64,000 nucleotides of DNA, from positions 124,001 through 188,000 of the forward strand of contig NZ_JABWGX010000007.1 of assembly GCF_021730435.1 (NCBI RefSeq), read 5' to 3'. The position numbers and the translations under genes were made by a program. The number at the start of each line of letters is the position of its first letter. Position 1 is the stretch's first letter. This document shows, one piece after another, positions 38,271 to 47,485 of this stretch. This DNA comes from Xanthobacter agilis. Its GTDB lineage: Bacteria > Pseudomonadota > Alphaproteobacteria > Rhizobiales > Xanthobacteraceae. Below the pieces are notes generated by a model. That model saw only the letters and a program-made list of their open reading frames with translations. It made no database searches and was not told where the DNA came from.

Positions 38271-39245
38271 ATGCAAGCGGATCGTCTTTCCAGCCTCAAA
38301 AGCCCCCTCGGGGGCGCGGACCGGTTTCAGCGCGTCCGGCGGATCGCCCGTGCCTCGGCGCGGGTGGCGGTCCGGGGGCGACGGGCGGCGGGCCTGTTCG
38401 CCGCGGGGATGATGGGCTTGTTGCTCGCGTCTCCGCCGGTCCAGGCGTTCGACGGCACCGCCCTCGACAGCAACATCAACGCGCCCCAGCATATCCAGCC
38501 GCTGACGCCGCCGGCGGATGTTCCGCTGGCGCCGGTGGCCCGCCCGGTGGACGAGGCCTTCCGGACCGGTGCGCAGGCGCTGCGGTCCGGCCAGACGGCC
38601 AAGGGGCTCGACGCGCTGGGCTACGCGGCGGCCCAGGGCCACGCGGCCGCGCAATGGAAGCTCGGTCGCATCTATGCCGATGGCGACGGGGTGAAGCGCG
38701 ACGACGCCAAGGCCTTCAGCTATTTCAGCAAGATCGCCAATTCCCACGCCGACGACTATCCCGGCACGGCCCAGTCGCGATTTGTGGCCAGCGCGTTCGT
38801 GGCGCTCGGCGGCTATTACCTGGAGGGCATTCCGGCTGCCGGCGTGAAGCGGGATCCGATCCGCGCGCGCGACATGTATTCCTATGCCGCCTCCTATTTC
38901 GGAGACGCGGACGCGCAATACCACCTCGGCAAGCTGTATCTCGACGGGGTGGGCGGACCGAAGGATGCGCGCAACGCCGGCCGCTGGCTGACGCTGGCGG
39001 CACAGAAAGGCCAGTTCGAGGCGCAGGCCATGCTCGGACAGCTTTTGTTCCGTGGCGACGAGGGGGTGCCCCGCCAGGCGGCCCGTGGCCTCATGTGGCT
39101 GACCCTGGCGCGGGACGCGGCGGCCCGCCCGGAAGACCATTGGGTCGTCGTCCTGCACGAAGAAGTTTTCGCCGAAGCCTCCCCCGACGAGCGCGCCATG
39201 GCGCTCAGCTATCTGGAAAACTGGCTGAAGACGGCCAAGCGTTGA
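38271..39245 (+). CDS. Sel1/TPR-repeat periplasmic protein, ExoR-like
   Basis: About 324 residues from ATG 38271. A basic N-region and hydrophobic stretch (FAAGMMGLLLASPPVQA) form a signal peptide. Sel1-type repeats follow: AAAQGHAAAQWKLGRIYADGDG, AASYFGDADAQYHLGKLYLDG and AAQKGQFEAQAMLGQLLFRG. The repeat order and the ALRSGQTAKGLDALGYAA start of the mature part match ExoR, the periplasmic inhibitor of the ChvG/ExoS sensor that controls exopolysaccharide and motility in Rhizobiales. No chvGI genes are in the window, so the assignment rests on sequence. The N-terminal start is uncertain (ATG 38175 is possible). Confidence 0.75.
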   Translation: MQADRLSSLKSPLGGADRFQRVRRIARASARVAVRGRRAAGLFAAGMMGLLLASPPVQAFDGTALDSNINAPQHIQPLTPPADVPLAPVARPVDEAFRTGAQALRSGQTAKGLDALGYAAAQGHAAAQWKLGRIYADGDGVKRDDAKAFSYFSKIANSHADDYPGTAQSRFVASAFVALGGYYLEGIPAAGVKRDPIRARDMYSYAASYFGDADAQYHLGKLYLDGVGGPKDARNAGRWLTLAAQKGQFEAQAMLGQLLFRGDEGVPRQAARGLMWLTLARDAAARPEDHWVVVLHEEVFAEASPDERAMALSYLENWLKTAKR

Positions 39246-39368
39246 GATCTCGGCCTGTCATTCCCGGCTCCGGCCATGCCCGGGGCGGCGGGGGAGCGTC
39301 GTAGTGGGTGTGAGCCTCCCGGCTTGGCGGGGGCGCCGCCTCGGACTGGGCCGAGGTCGGCGGAGAGC

Positions 39369-39734
39369 TCAAAGCACAAAGCTTCTGCTGGTCAGCGTCG
39401 AGACACCGGTAAGCTCGATCGAAAGGTCCGCCACGCGGTCGCCGTTGGTGTCCGCTGCGACGATGCCGTGGCTGACGCGCAATTGGCCGGCTTCTCCGGA
39501 GAACGCCGACGCGCCGATGAAGACGAATGCGTCGTTGCTGGTGCCGTCGATGGTGTTGGCGTCGATGCCAGACAGATCAATATGGTCTCCCTGGAACGCT
39601 GAGAAGTCGGAGATCGTATCCTGGCTGAGCGAGGTGGAGTCCGAGATCGCCGTGTAGACGAAGATGTCGTTGCCGTCGCCTCCTATGAGGATGTCGTTGC
39701 CCTCGCTGCCTTCGATGAGGCCGAGACGACCGGC
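39369..39734 (-). pseudogene. C-terminal remnant of an RTX (haemolysin-type Ca-binding) secreted protein
   Basis: Read on the minus strand, an open stretch of 121 codons with no start codon follows an in-frame TGA at 39735-39737. It encodes RTX nonapeptides (GSEGNDILIGGDGNDIF) and then the beta-rich C-terminal RTX end (ISDFSAFQGDHIDLSGIDAN...LSIELTGVSTLTS), stopping at 39369. This is the end of a type I secreted protein whose N-terminal part is missing; the lost portion would have begun where a GFA-family gene now ends (39757). It is treated as a truncated, non-expressed relic. Confidence 0.75.
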
Positions 39735-39756
39735 TCAAGCAAGACGAGTGATGGAT

Positions 39757-40182
39757 CTACGCTGGATCTGCTGGTGCTTCCGCTGCGTGGCGCGGCAGGC
39801 CGGGACCGAGGCCGTCGCTCATGGCGAGGGCGGTTGTGGTCCAGATGTGGTGTGTTGGCGTCAGCCGATCCGGCAAATCCAGGGTGCCGATGGTGACGTC
39901 CACCGCCGCCTCGCTGGCCATGTCGAACAGGATCGGGCTGCCGCAACTGCCGCAGAAGCCGCGTTGGACGCCCGCAGACGAGGCGTAGGTCGTCAACGCC
40001 CCGTGCGTCACGTCGAAATCCCCGCGCGCCACGGTGGCCCAGGGCAGGGCGCTCGAGCCGGAGATGCGCTGGCACATGCTGCAATGGCACCAATAGGCGC
40101 TCTGAACCCGGCGGAGCCGATAGCGCAGGGCGCCGCACAGGCAGCCGCCCTCCAGAGGTGCGGGGGTATCGCTGGTATGCAT
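39757..40182 (-). CDS. GFA family protein (glutathione-dependent formaldehyde-activating / CENP-V-like)
   Basis: 141 residues of the GFA/DUF636 zinc family. The cysteine sets are GGCLCGALRY (about 12-21), CHCSMCQR (about 32-39) and CGSCGSPILF (about 78-87), all zinc ligands present. Most family members have no proven reaction; Gfa itself helps formaldehyde react with glutathione. It starts 3 bp after the xthA stop on the same strand and is probably cotranscribed. The C-terminus (AEAPADPA) abuts the RTX remnant. Confidence 0.88.
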   Translation of the reverse strand: MHTSDTPAPLEGGCLCGALRYRLRRVQSAYWCHCSMCQRISGSSALPWATVARGDFDVTHGALTTYASSAGVQRGFCGSCGSPILFDMASEAAVDVTIGTLDLPDRLTPTHHIWTTTALAMSDGLGPGLPRHAAEAPADPA

Positions 40183-40185
40183 CGG

Positions 40186-40974
40186 TCAGGCCGCGATGGC
40201 GAAATCGGCCCAGACGGGCACATGGTCGGAGGGCTTTTCCCAAGCGCGCACATGCTTGTCGATGCCGGTGGCGATCAGGCGGTCCGCCGCCTGGGGTGAC
40301 AGCAGCAGGTGGTCGATGCGGATGCCGTTGTCCCGCTGCCAGGCACCCGCCTGGTAGTCCCAGAAGGTAAAGGTGCGCGCCGCATCGGTGCTGGCGCGGA
40401 TGGCATCGGTGAGACCGAGATTCAAAAGCGTGCGGAAGCTCTTGCGGGTGCGCGGCAGGAACAGGGCGTCGCCCGCCCAAGCGGCCGGATCGGCGGCGTC
40501 GATGGCGGCCGGAATCACGTTGAAGTCGCCGGCGAGAATCAAGGGCTCCTCCAGCTTCAGGCGGTCGGCCGTGAAGGCATGGAGGCGATCCATGAAGCCG
40601 AGCTTGTAGGGGTATTTCTCGGTGTCGGGCGGGTTGCCGTTGGGCAGATAGATGCAGGCCACCCGCACCACCCCGCTTTTGACCGACACCACCGCCTCGA
40701 TGAAGCGGGCCTGTTCATCGCCATCATCGCCGGCCAAGCCATGGGTCACGTCTTCCAGCGGCAATTTGGAGAGCAGGGCTACGCCATTGAAGGTCTTCTG
40801 CCCGTGCACGGAGACATTGTAGCCGAGTTGCTCGAACGGCTCCCTGGGGAAGGCATCGGTCTGGCACTTGATCTCCTGGAGGCACACCACATCCGGGCGC
40901 GCCTCGTTCAGCCACGCCACCGCATGGTCGAGCCGCTGGCGGATGGAGTTCACATTCCAGGTGGCGATGCGCAT
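40186..40974 (-). CDS. xthA: exodeoxyribonuclease III
   Basis: 262 residues of the EEP/ExoIII family. Active-site blocks are MRIATWNVNSIRQRL, VVCLQEIKCQ (metal Glu), YLPNGNPPDTEKYPYKLGF, LAGDFNVIP, RIDHLLLS and the final SDHVPVW (catalytic His). It cuts DNA 5' of abasic sites and degrades 3' ends in base-excision repair. ATG at 40974 has AAGGAGAG about 9 bp upstream; the open frame to 41142 is not family-like. Confidence 0.94.
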   Translation of the reverse strand: MRIATWNVNSIRQRLDHAVAWLNEARPDVVCLQEIKCQTDAFPREPFEQLGYNVSVHGQKTFNGVALLSKLPLEDVTHGLAGDDGDEQARFIEAVVSVKSGVVRVACIYLPNGNPPDTEKYPYKLGFMDRLHAFTADRLKLEEPLILAGDFNVIPAAIDAADPAAWAGDALFLPRTRKSFRTLLNLGLTDAIRASTDAARTFTFWDYQAGAWQRDNGIRIDHLLLSPQAADRLIATGIDKHVRAWEKPSDHVPVWADFAIAA

Positions 40975-41155
40975 GGGGCAGCTCTCCTTCAAGATCCCGC
41001 GTTGCGGGCGCGCAAGCATACTCCGCCACGCCGGCCGGGCAACGGGGTAGAGGGCCGCCGTTCCCGCTCCAGGGCTGGAAAGAGGCCGCAAAGGGTTGCG
41101 GCGATGGCCAAAGGGTGGCATGCACGGGGCTTGCCGATGCATGGATGGCGGCCTT

Positions 41156-42562
41156 ATGACGTTCGCGTCGATCGAGTTTCTATTCTATTTTTTCCCGCTC
41201 TTTCTCGTCTGCTACTTCTCCGCGAAGACGATTCAGACGCGGAATTACATTTTTTTGGCCTTCTCGCTGGTCTTTTACGCAGCGGGATATACGCCGCACA
41301 TCCTCATTCTCTTATTTTCCGTCAGCGTGAACTTCTTCCTGGCCCGCGCCATCGACCGCCGGGATGGCGCACGCCGCAAGCGGGTTCTGGCGCTCGGGGT
41401 TGCCTTCAATCTGATCTTGCTGGGCATTTTCAAATATACGGGCTTCCTGGTGGAGAATATGAATGTTCTCCTGGAGTCCGTGCATCTTGCCTTGCCCGTT
41501 CCGCGGATTTCGCTGCCCCTTGGAATCTCATTTTATTCATTCCATGCGATTTCGTATCTTGCCGACATTTACAAGCGGAAGGTGAAGGTCAATTCAGATC
41601 CCGCCCAGTTCGGCCTTTACATGTGCATGTTCCCGCAGCTTGTGGCCGGGCCCATCGTGCGCTATTCCACCGTGGCGCGGCAGCTCGGGCAAAGGCGCAC
41701 CACCTGGGGCCGCTTTTCCGCCGGGGCACGGCTGTTCGCCATTGGTCTCGCGTGGAAGGTGCTGATCGCCGACGAGGTGTCGCGTCTGGTGGTGGGCGTG
41801 TTCGATGCCACCACCAACCCCACTTTCGTGGAGGCGTGGCTGGGGCTTTACGCCTATACGGTGCAGATCTATTTTGATTTCGCGGGCTATTCGACCATGG
41901 CGGTGGGCCTTGGCGTCATGGTGGGGTTCGCGCTGCCGCGCAACTTCCGGCTGCCCTACACCGCGCGCTCGATCACCGACTTCTGGCGCCGCTGGCACAT
42001 GAGCCTTTCGGCGTTCCTGCGGGACTATCTCTACATTCCGCTCGGGGGAAACCGGCGCGGGGCGCTGCGGACTTATTTCAACCTCTCGGCGGTGTTCCTG
42101 CTGTGCGGCCTATGGCACGGGGCGAGCTGGAATTTCGTCATCTGGGGCGCCCATCATGGCGCCTTCCTCATCATCGAGCGGGCGTTTCTCGGGCGATGGC
42201 TGAAGCGGCTGCCGGATGCGCTCTCCCATCTTTACGCCGTGGTCGTTGTGATGCTGGGGTGGGTCTGGTTCCGAGCCGAGACGCTGCCCGGCGCCCTCGA
42301 CCTGTTCGCCGGATTGTCCGGGGCCAACGGCTTTTATCGGCCGTCCATGGCGCTGGGCTTCGGGCTCCATGCGCTGTCGATCACGGCCTTGGTGGTGGGC
42401 GGGCTCCTGGGCTTCTTCCGCTGGCGGCGCTGGACGGTGCTCTCGGGGGAGGGGCGGGCGGCGACTGCCAGCGATTTTGCCCTGATCGGAGCGCTCCTGG
42501 TTTTAAGCGTGGTCTGGGTGGGCGGCACGGTGCCGACGCCGTTCCTCTATTACCGGTTCTGA
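41156..42562 (+). CDS. MBOAT-family O-acyltransferase (AlgI-like)
   Basis: 468 residues with about 11 membrane segments. MBOAT/AlgI motifs: YFDFAGYSTMAVGLGVM, PRNFRLPYTARSITDFWRRW, FLRDYLYIPLGGNRRG, and the catalytic His in GLWHGASWNFVIWG. It passes acetyl groups across the inner membrane for O-acetylation of an extracellular polysaccharide. The AlgJ-like gene follows 12 bp later, forming the usual membrane/periplasmic acetylation pair. No polysaccharide synthase is adjacent. ATG 41156 has only a weak ribosome-binding site. Confidence 0.92.
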   Translation: MTFASIEFLFYFFPLFLVCYFSAKTIQTRNYIFLAFSLVFYAAGYTPHILILLFSVSVNFFLARAIDRRDGARRKRVLALGVAFNLILLGIFKYTGFLVENMNVLLESVHLALPVPRISLPLGISFYSFHAISYLADIYKRKVKVNSDPAQFGLYMCMFPQLVAGPIVRYSTVARQLGQRRTTWGRFSAGARLFAIGLAWKVLIADEVSRLVVGVFDATTNPTFVEAWLGLYAYTVQIYFDFAGYSTMAVGLGVMVGFALPRNFRLPYTARSITDFWRRWHMSLSAFLRDYLYIPLGGNRRGALRTYFNLSAVFLLCGLWHGASWNFVIWGAHHGAFLIIERAFLGRWLKRLPDALSHLYAVVVVMLGWVWFRAETLPGALDLFAGLSGANGFYRPSMALGFGLHALSITALVVGGLLGFFRWRRWTVLSGEGRAATASDFALIGALLVLSVVWVGGTVPTPFLYYRF

Positions 42563-42574
42563 GGGGCGGGCGTC

Positions 42575-43744
42575 ATGAACCTGCTGTCGCGTCACCGTCG
42601 CTATCTGGGGACCCTCGTCGCCGGCATCTTCGGCCTGCTGCTGCTCTCGAATGTCATTCCCGATCCCCTGGGCGGCTGGAAGGTGCGCACCCCCATGGAG
42701 GCCGATTGGGGGCTGCTGAAGCGGGTGCAGGTGATGCTGCGCAATGCGCCGGCCTTCGTGAACGACAATTTCGGCTTCCGCGCCAGCCTGCCGGTGCTGC
42801 GCCGCACCCTTCGCGAGGCGCTCGCGTCTCCCGACAGCTACCCCATCTATGCGGGACGTGACGGCCAGCTTTTCTGGGGCCTGGAGCGCACGCCCGAGCA
42901 GTCCTCCGGCGCCGTGGTGCGGTCGGTGGAGGTGGCTCGGTTCGTGACCATGATCGGGGTGATGCAGCGCCAGCTTCAGCCGCTCGGCACCAAGGTGGTG
43001 GTGGCGCTTCCGCCCAACGCCCAATCGGTGGAACTGGAGGCGCTGCCCGCCTGGAACGATCTTCTGCGTTATCCCACCACCGAATATGACGCGGCCTTGG
43101 CCGGACTGAGGGCGGAAGGCGTGAGCGCCGTGGACCTGAGGCAGGTGCTGCGCGACAGTCCGCGGCCGCGCTACCTGCTCACCGACACCCATTGGAACGA
43201 GCGCAGTTCCCTGCTCGCCTTCAATGCGGTGATGGTGGCCGCCGGCCACGCCGACTGGCAGGTGAACCCCGCCGGGGTGGTGGGGCTGCCGGTGCCCATG
43301 GGCCGGCGTGGCGATCTGCTGCGCGCCATGCGCATGCCGCCGGAAGTGAAGGAGGAGAATTTCAAGCTCCGCCTGAAGGATCGCGCCGGCGATGCGCGGC
43401 CGGACCCGGCCCTGACCCATCACAACACGCACCCCGCCTTCCGCTCCGTCGCGCGGGATTACGCGGCGACCGGCGCACGGGTGCTGATCCTCGGCGATTC
43501 GTTCAGCGCTGGGCTATGGCCGCGCCTGTTCGTGAATGGGGATGTGAGCGTGGTGGGGTGGATGCACGCCTCCCACACCGTGACCGGCACCTGCGACTTC
43601 AATTTCGACGATGTGGTGCGGTTCAAGCCGGATCTGTTGATCTACGCGCGCACCGAGCGCTTCTTCGTGTGCCCGCCCCACGCTTGGCCGGTGGGGCTTC
43701 CGGAACCGGATCCCAATGCCGTTCCTGCCGGCGCGGCGCCATGA
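42575..43744 (+). CDS. AlgJ/AlgX-like periplasmic O-acetyltransferase
   Basis: 389 residues with an N-terminal membrane anchor (about 10-28). The SGNH-type acetyltransferase domain of the AlgJ/DHHW family has the catalytic Asp-His pair in LTDTHWNERS (about 205) and the nucleophile Ser in LILGDSFSAG (about 307). It would place acetyl groups supplied by the upstream MBOAT protein on a periplasmic polysaccharide. The start follows GAGGGGCG. Confidence 0.87.
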   Translation: MNLLSRHRRYLGTLVAGIFGLLLLSNVIPDPLGGWKVRTPMEADWGLLKRVQVMLRNAPAFVNDNFGFRASLPVLRRTLREALASPDSYPIYAGRDGQLFWGLERTPEQSSGAVVRSVEVARFVTMIGVMQRQLQPLGTKVVVALPPNAQSVELEALPAWNDLLRYPTTEYDAALAGLRAEGVSAVDLRQVLRDSPRPRYLLTDTHWNERSSLLAFNAVMVAAGHADWQVNPAGVVGLPVPMGRRGDLLRAMRMPPEVKEENFKLRLKDRAGDARPDPALTHHNTHPAFRSVARDYAATGARVLILGDSFSAGLWPRLFVNGDVSVVGWMHASHTVTGTCDFNFDDVVRFKPDLLIYARTERFFVCPPHAWPVGLPEPDPNAVPAGAAP

Positions 43745-43823
43745 CGACCGCAGATCCTCCGGCTGCGGCAGGCGAGGGGCCTGCCGCTCGGGGGCCTGTG
43801 GGAGAGTATGCGTCAGCGTGCGG

Positions 43824-44195
43824 TCAGACCGCGAAGCTGGACCCGCAGCCGCACTTGGCGGTGGCCATGGGATTGCTGATCTTGAAGGCGGAGCCCATCA
43901 GATCGGCCACATAATCGAGCTGGGAGCCCTTGATGTAGTCGAGGGAGATCCGATCGACCACGATCTTGGCGCCTTCCTTCTCGATGACGAGGTCGTCGGC
44001 TTCCTGCACCGTCGTCATGTCGTACTTGTATGAAAAACCGGAACAGCCGCCGCCCTCCACGGACAGCCGCAGGAAGGTGCCTTCCGGCTCGGAGGAAAGG
44101 ATGTGGCGGATGCGGCGGGCGGCCGCATCGGTGACGACGAAATCGAGAGCCTCGGCAGACGCGGGCTCCTGGGCGGTAGCGAGTGTGGCGTCCAT
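43824..44195 (-). CDS. erpA: A-type iron-sulfur carrier (ErpA/IscA-like)
   Basis: 123 residues. The three conserved cysteines are present: GGGCSGFSYKY and the C-terminal CGCGSSF. It delivers Fe-S clusters to apoproteins. ATG at 44195 (MDATLATAQ) is preferred; the upstream frame to 44300 lacks family character. It is divergent from dgt (108-bp gap). Placement next to dgt-argS is the common Rhizobiales order. Assignment to ErpA rather than IscA is by context. Confidence 0.88.
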   Translation of the reverse strand: MDATLATAQEPASAEALDFVVTDAAARRIRHILSSEPEGTFLRLSVEGGGCSGFSYKYDMTTVQEADDLVIEKEGAKIVVDRISLDYIKGSQLDYVADLMGSAFKISNPMATAKCGCGSSFAV

Positions 44196-44303
44196 GGTAT
44201 CAACTTTATGAAATGAAGCTGGCAATGACCCACAAGGTAAGCCCAGAACCATTCGAGTTAAAGGGCGATGGGCACAAAAAGCCCAATTCGGGAGGAGCAT
44301 GAC

Positions 44304-45509
44304 ATGGCGGTTTCCGGCGCAAGGCCCCGCGTTTCATGGGCTTGCGACCCCGATGCCTCGCGCGGGCGGCTGGTGTTCGAGCCCGAAATGCCGCCCCGCA
44401 GCGGCTTCCGGCGCGACTGCGACCGCATCATCCATTCCACCGCCTTCCGGCGGCTGCGGCACAAGACCCAGGTGTTCGTGTTCAACGAAGGCGATCACTA
44501 CCGCACCCGCCTCACCCATACGCTGGAGGTGGTGCAGGTGGCGCGCTCCATCGCGCGGGCGCTCGGATTGGACGAGGATCTGGCGGAAGCGCTGGCCCTC
44601 GCCCATGATCTTGGCCATCCGCCGTTCGCCCATGCGGGAGAGCGCGCGCTCGACGCCTGCATGGCGCGGCACGGCGGCTTCGACCACAATGCCCAGTCGC
44701 TCCGGGTGGTGACGCGCATCGAGCGCCGCTATGCGCAGTTCGACGGCCTCAACCTGACCTGGGAGACCCTGGAAGGCATCGTCAAGCACAATGGTCCGCT
44801 CACCGATCGGGAGGGGCGCGGCATCGGCCATTATGCGGATGGGCTGCCCCATGCCATCGCGGTGCATTGCGCGCAGCAGGATCTGGATTTGTGGAGCCAC
44901 GCCGGCCCCGAGGCGCAGGTCGCGGCCCTTGCCGACGACATCGCCTATGATGTGCACGACCTCGATGACGGCATCCGTGCCCGCATGTTCACCCTGGACG
45001 AGCTGGAGCCGCTGCCGTTGGTGGGCGAAGCCCTGCGCGAAGTGCGGACCCGCTATCCGGGCATCGACATGCCGCGCACGGTGAACGAGGTGCTGCGGCG
45101 CGTCATCACCCGCCTCATCCTGGATGTGGTGCGGCAGGGGGAGGCGGCGGCCACCGACAGCGCGGTCGCGTCCGCCGACCAGGTGCGGCGGCTGGGGCGC
45201 ACGCTCATCACCTTCTCCCCCGAGATGGCGCAGGCCGAAAAGGCGCTGAAGGGCTTTCTCTACCCCCATATGTACCGGCACGAGCGGGTGAACCGCGTCA
45301 TGGCCGAGGCGCAACGGGTGGTGCGGGAGCTGTTCGCCCATTTCATGGCGGTGCCGCAGGACATGCCGCCCTCCTGGCAGCAGGATCTCGAAAGCCTGGA
45401 CGAGACGCGCCGCGCCCGCCGGGTCACCGACTACATCGCCGGCATGACCGACCGCTACGCCCTCGACCAGCACGCCCGTTTCTTTGACACGACGCCGGAT
45501 CTGCGATAG
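44304..45509 (+). CDS. dgt: deoxyguanosinetriphosphate triphosphohydrolase-like protein
   Basis: 401 residues, HD superfamily. The metal-binding residues are in the order R-H in YRTRLTHTLEVVQVA, HD in LAHDLGHPPFAHAG, and D in ALADDIAYDVHDLDD. It hydrolyses dNTPs to nucleosides and triphosphate; this shorter type is often called dGTPase-like. ATG 44304 has GGGAGGA 7 bp upstream. argS follows 33 bp downstream. Confidence 0.93.
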   Translation: MAVSGARPRVSWACDPDASRGRLVFEPEMPPRSGFRRDCDRIIHSTAFRRLRHKTQVFVFNEGDHYRTRLTHTLEVVQVARSIARALGLDEDLAEALALAHDLGHPPFAHAGERALDACMARHGGFDHNAQSLRVVTRIERRYAQFDGLNLTWETLEGIVKHNGPLTDREGRGIGHYADGLPHAIAVHCAQQDLDLWSHAGPEAQVAALADDIAYDVHDLDDGIRARMFTLDELEPLPLVGEALREVRTRYPGIDMPRTVNEVLRRVITRLILDVVRQGEAAATDSAVASADQVRRLGRTLITFSPEMAQAEKALKGFLYPHMYRHERVNRVMAEAQRVVRELFAHFMAVPQDMPPSWQQDLESLDETRRARRVTDYIAGMTDRYALDQHARFFDTTPDLR

Positions 45510-45542
45510 GCGCCGCAGCGACCAACCCGATCGGACCTTTCC

Positions 45543-47315
45543 ATGAACGTCTACGCGATCTTCGCCGATCACGTCCGCGAAGCCGTCGCCGCCCTCGTTG
45601 CCGAGGGCCAGTTTGCCGAAGGCCGGGGCACCGGCCTCGATCTCTCCCGCGTGGTGGTGGAGCCGCCGCGCGACGCGAGCCACGGCGACCTTGCCACCAA
45701 TGCCGCGCTGGTGCTGTCCAAGGACCTCGGGGCCAAACCCCGCGACCTCGCCGACAAGATCGCCGCCAAGCTGAAGCTGGTCGCCCATGTGACCAAGGTG
45801 GACGTGGCCGGTCCCGGTTTCATCAACCTGACCCTCGACACCGGCTTCTGGCCGCAGGTGCTCGCGGCGACCCTGGCGAAGGGCGCGGTGTTCGGCCGAT
45901 CGAGCCTGGGCGCGGATGCGCCGGTGAACGTGGAATATGTCTCGGCCAATCCCACCGGTCCGATGCATGTGGGCCATTGCCGGGGCGCGGTGTTCGGCGA
46001 TGCCATGGCGAACCTGCTGGCGTTCGCCGGCTACAAGGTGACGCGGGAATATTACATCAACGACGCCGGCGCCCAGGTGGACGTGCTCGGCCGTTCCGCC
46101 TATCTGCGCTATCGCGAGGCCGCCACCGGCGAAAAGGCCGAGATCCCGGACGGGCTATATCCCGGCGACTATCTGGTGCCGGTCGGCAAGGAGCTGGCGG
46201 AGATGCACGGCGGGGCCTATCTCGGCTCCCCCGAGAGCGAGTGGCTGCCGATCTTCCGCAGCTTCGCCATCGGTCAGATGATGAACATGATCCGCAACGA
46301 TCTCGAAGCCCTGGGCATCGAATTCGACGTGTTCTTCTCCGAGCGCTCCCTCTCCGTCGGGGCGGTGGACAAGGTCGGCGCCACCATCGAAGCGCTGCGG
46401 GAATCGGGTGAGGTCTATGAAGGCCGCCTGCCGCCGCCCAAGGGCGCGCCCATCGAGGATTGGGAGGATCGCGAGCAGACCCTGTTCCGCTCCACCGCCT
46501 TTGGAGACGACGTGGACCGGCCGCTGAAGAAGTCCGACGGCAGCTACACCTACTTTGCGGGCGACATCGCCTATCACGAGGACAAGGTCGAGCGCGGCTT
46601 CCTGACGATGATCGACGTGTGGGGCGCCGATCACGGCGGCTACGTCAAGCGCATGCAGGCGGCCGTGAAGGCCGTGTCGGCCGGCAAGGCGAGCCTGGAC
46701 GTGGAGCTGATCCAGCTCGTGCGCCTGTTCCGCAACGGCGAGCCGGTGCGCATGTCGAAGCGGGCGGGCTCGTTCGTGACCCTGCGCGAGGTGGTGGATG
46801 AGGTCGGCCGCGACGCGGTGCGCTTCATGATGCTGTTCCGCAAGAACGACGCACCGCTCGATTTCGATCTCGCCAAGGTCATCGAGCAGTCGCGCGAGAA
46901 CCCCGTTTTCTACGTGCAATATGCCCATGCGCGGGCCAAATCGATTCTGCGCAATGCCGCCGCGGCGCTGCCGGGTCTGCCGGTGGAGCCCACAGCGTTC
47001 GTTGCCGCGCCCCTCGGCCGCCTTGAAGACGAGGGCGAAATCGGTCTCCTGAAGCGCATCGCCTCCTGGCCCCGGCTGGTGGAGCAGGCGGCGATCGCCC
47101 GCGAGCCCCATCGCGTGGCCTTCTATCTGCATGAGCTGGCAAGCGATTTCCACGGCCAGTGGAACCGCGGAAAAGACTTGCCACATTTACGCTTCATTAT
47201 CGAGAATGATCGAGATTTGACCTCGGCTCGCCTTGGCTTGGTGCACGGCGTGGCCACGGTACTCGCCTCCGGTCTGAAGGTGCTGGGGGTGGAGGCCGTC
47301 GACGAGATGAAGTGA
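45543..47315 (+). CDS. argS: arginyl-tRNA synthetase
   Basis: 590 residues, class I synthetase. An Add-1 N-terminal domain comes first, then the HIGH-type motif [15 protein letters not shown] (near 140), the KMSK-type element [12 protein letters not shown] (near 405), and the DALR anticodon-binding domain (about 470-590). Full length. It charges tRNA-Arg. A 17-bp tandem repeat starts 17 bp after its stop. Confidence 0.97.
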   Translation: MNVYAIFADHVREAVAALVAEGQFAEGRGTGLDLSRVVVEPPRDASHGDLATNAALVLSKDLGAKPRDLADKIAAKLKLVAHVTKVDVAGPGFINLTLDTGFWPQVLAATLAKGAVFGRSSLGADAPVNVEYVSANPTGPMHVGHCRGAVFGDAMANLLAFAGYKVTREYYINDAGAQVDVLGRSAYLRYREAATGEKAEIPDGLYPGDYLVPVGKELAEMHGGAYLGSPESEWLPIFRSFAIGQMMNMIRNDLEALGIEFDVFFSERSLSVGAVDKVGATIEALRESGEVYEGRLPPPKGAPIEDWEDREQTLFRSTAFGDDVDRPLKKSDGSYTYFAGDIAYHEDKVERGFLTMIDVWGADHGGYVKRMQAAVKAVSAGKASLDVELIQLVRLFRNGEPVRMSKRAGSFVTLREVVDEVGRDAVRFMMLFRKNDAPLDFDLAKVIEQSRENPVFYVQYAHARAKSILRNAAAALPGLPVEPTAFVAAPLGRLEDEGEIGLLKRIASWPRLVEQAAIAREPHRVAFYLHELASDFHGQWNRGKDLPHLRFIIENDRDLTSARLGLVHGVATVLASGLKVLGVEAVDEMK

Positions 47316-47332
47316 GGGCGCGTCCCGCGGCG

Positions 47333-47450
47333 TCACACGGCTCCCAGGGTCACATGGTTCCTTGAGTCAATTGGCTCCTTGGGCCACGCGGCTTCTCGGG
47401 CCACACGGCTCCTGGGTCAGACAGTTCCTTGAGCCAGACAGCAGATCCGC
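47333..47450. repeat. degenerate 17-bp tandem repeat between argS and SPOR gene
   Basis: Seven consecutive units: 47333-47349, 47350-47366, 47367-47383, 47384-47400, 47401-47416 (16 bp), 47417-47433 and a decayed unit 47434-47450. The approximate consensus is YCACACGGYTCCTTGGG. It occupies nearly all of the argS-SPOR gap and lies outside any supported coding frame. Confidence 0.8.
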
Positions 47451-47485
47451 CTGGGGCGGGACGGACGACAAGACATCGAGGCGAC

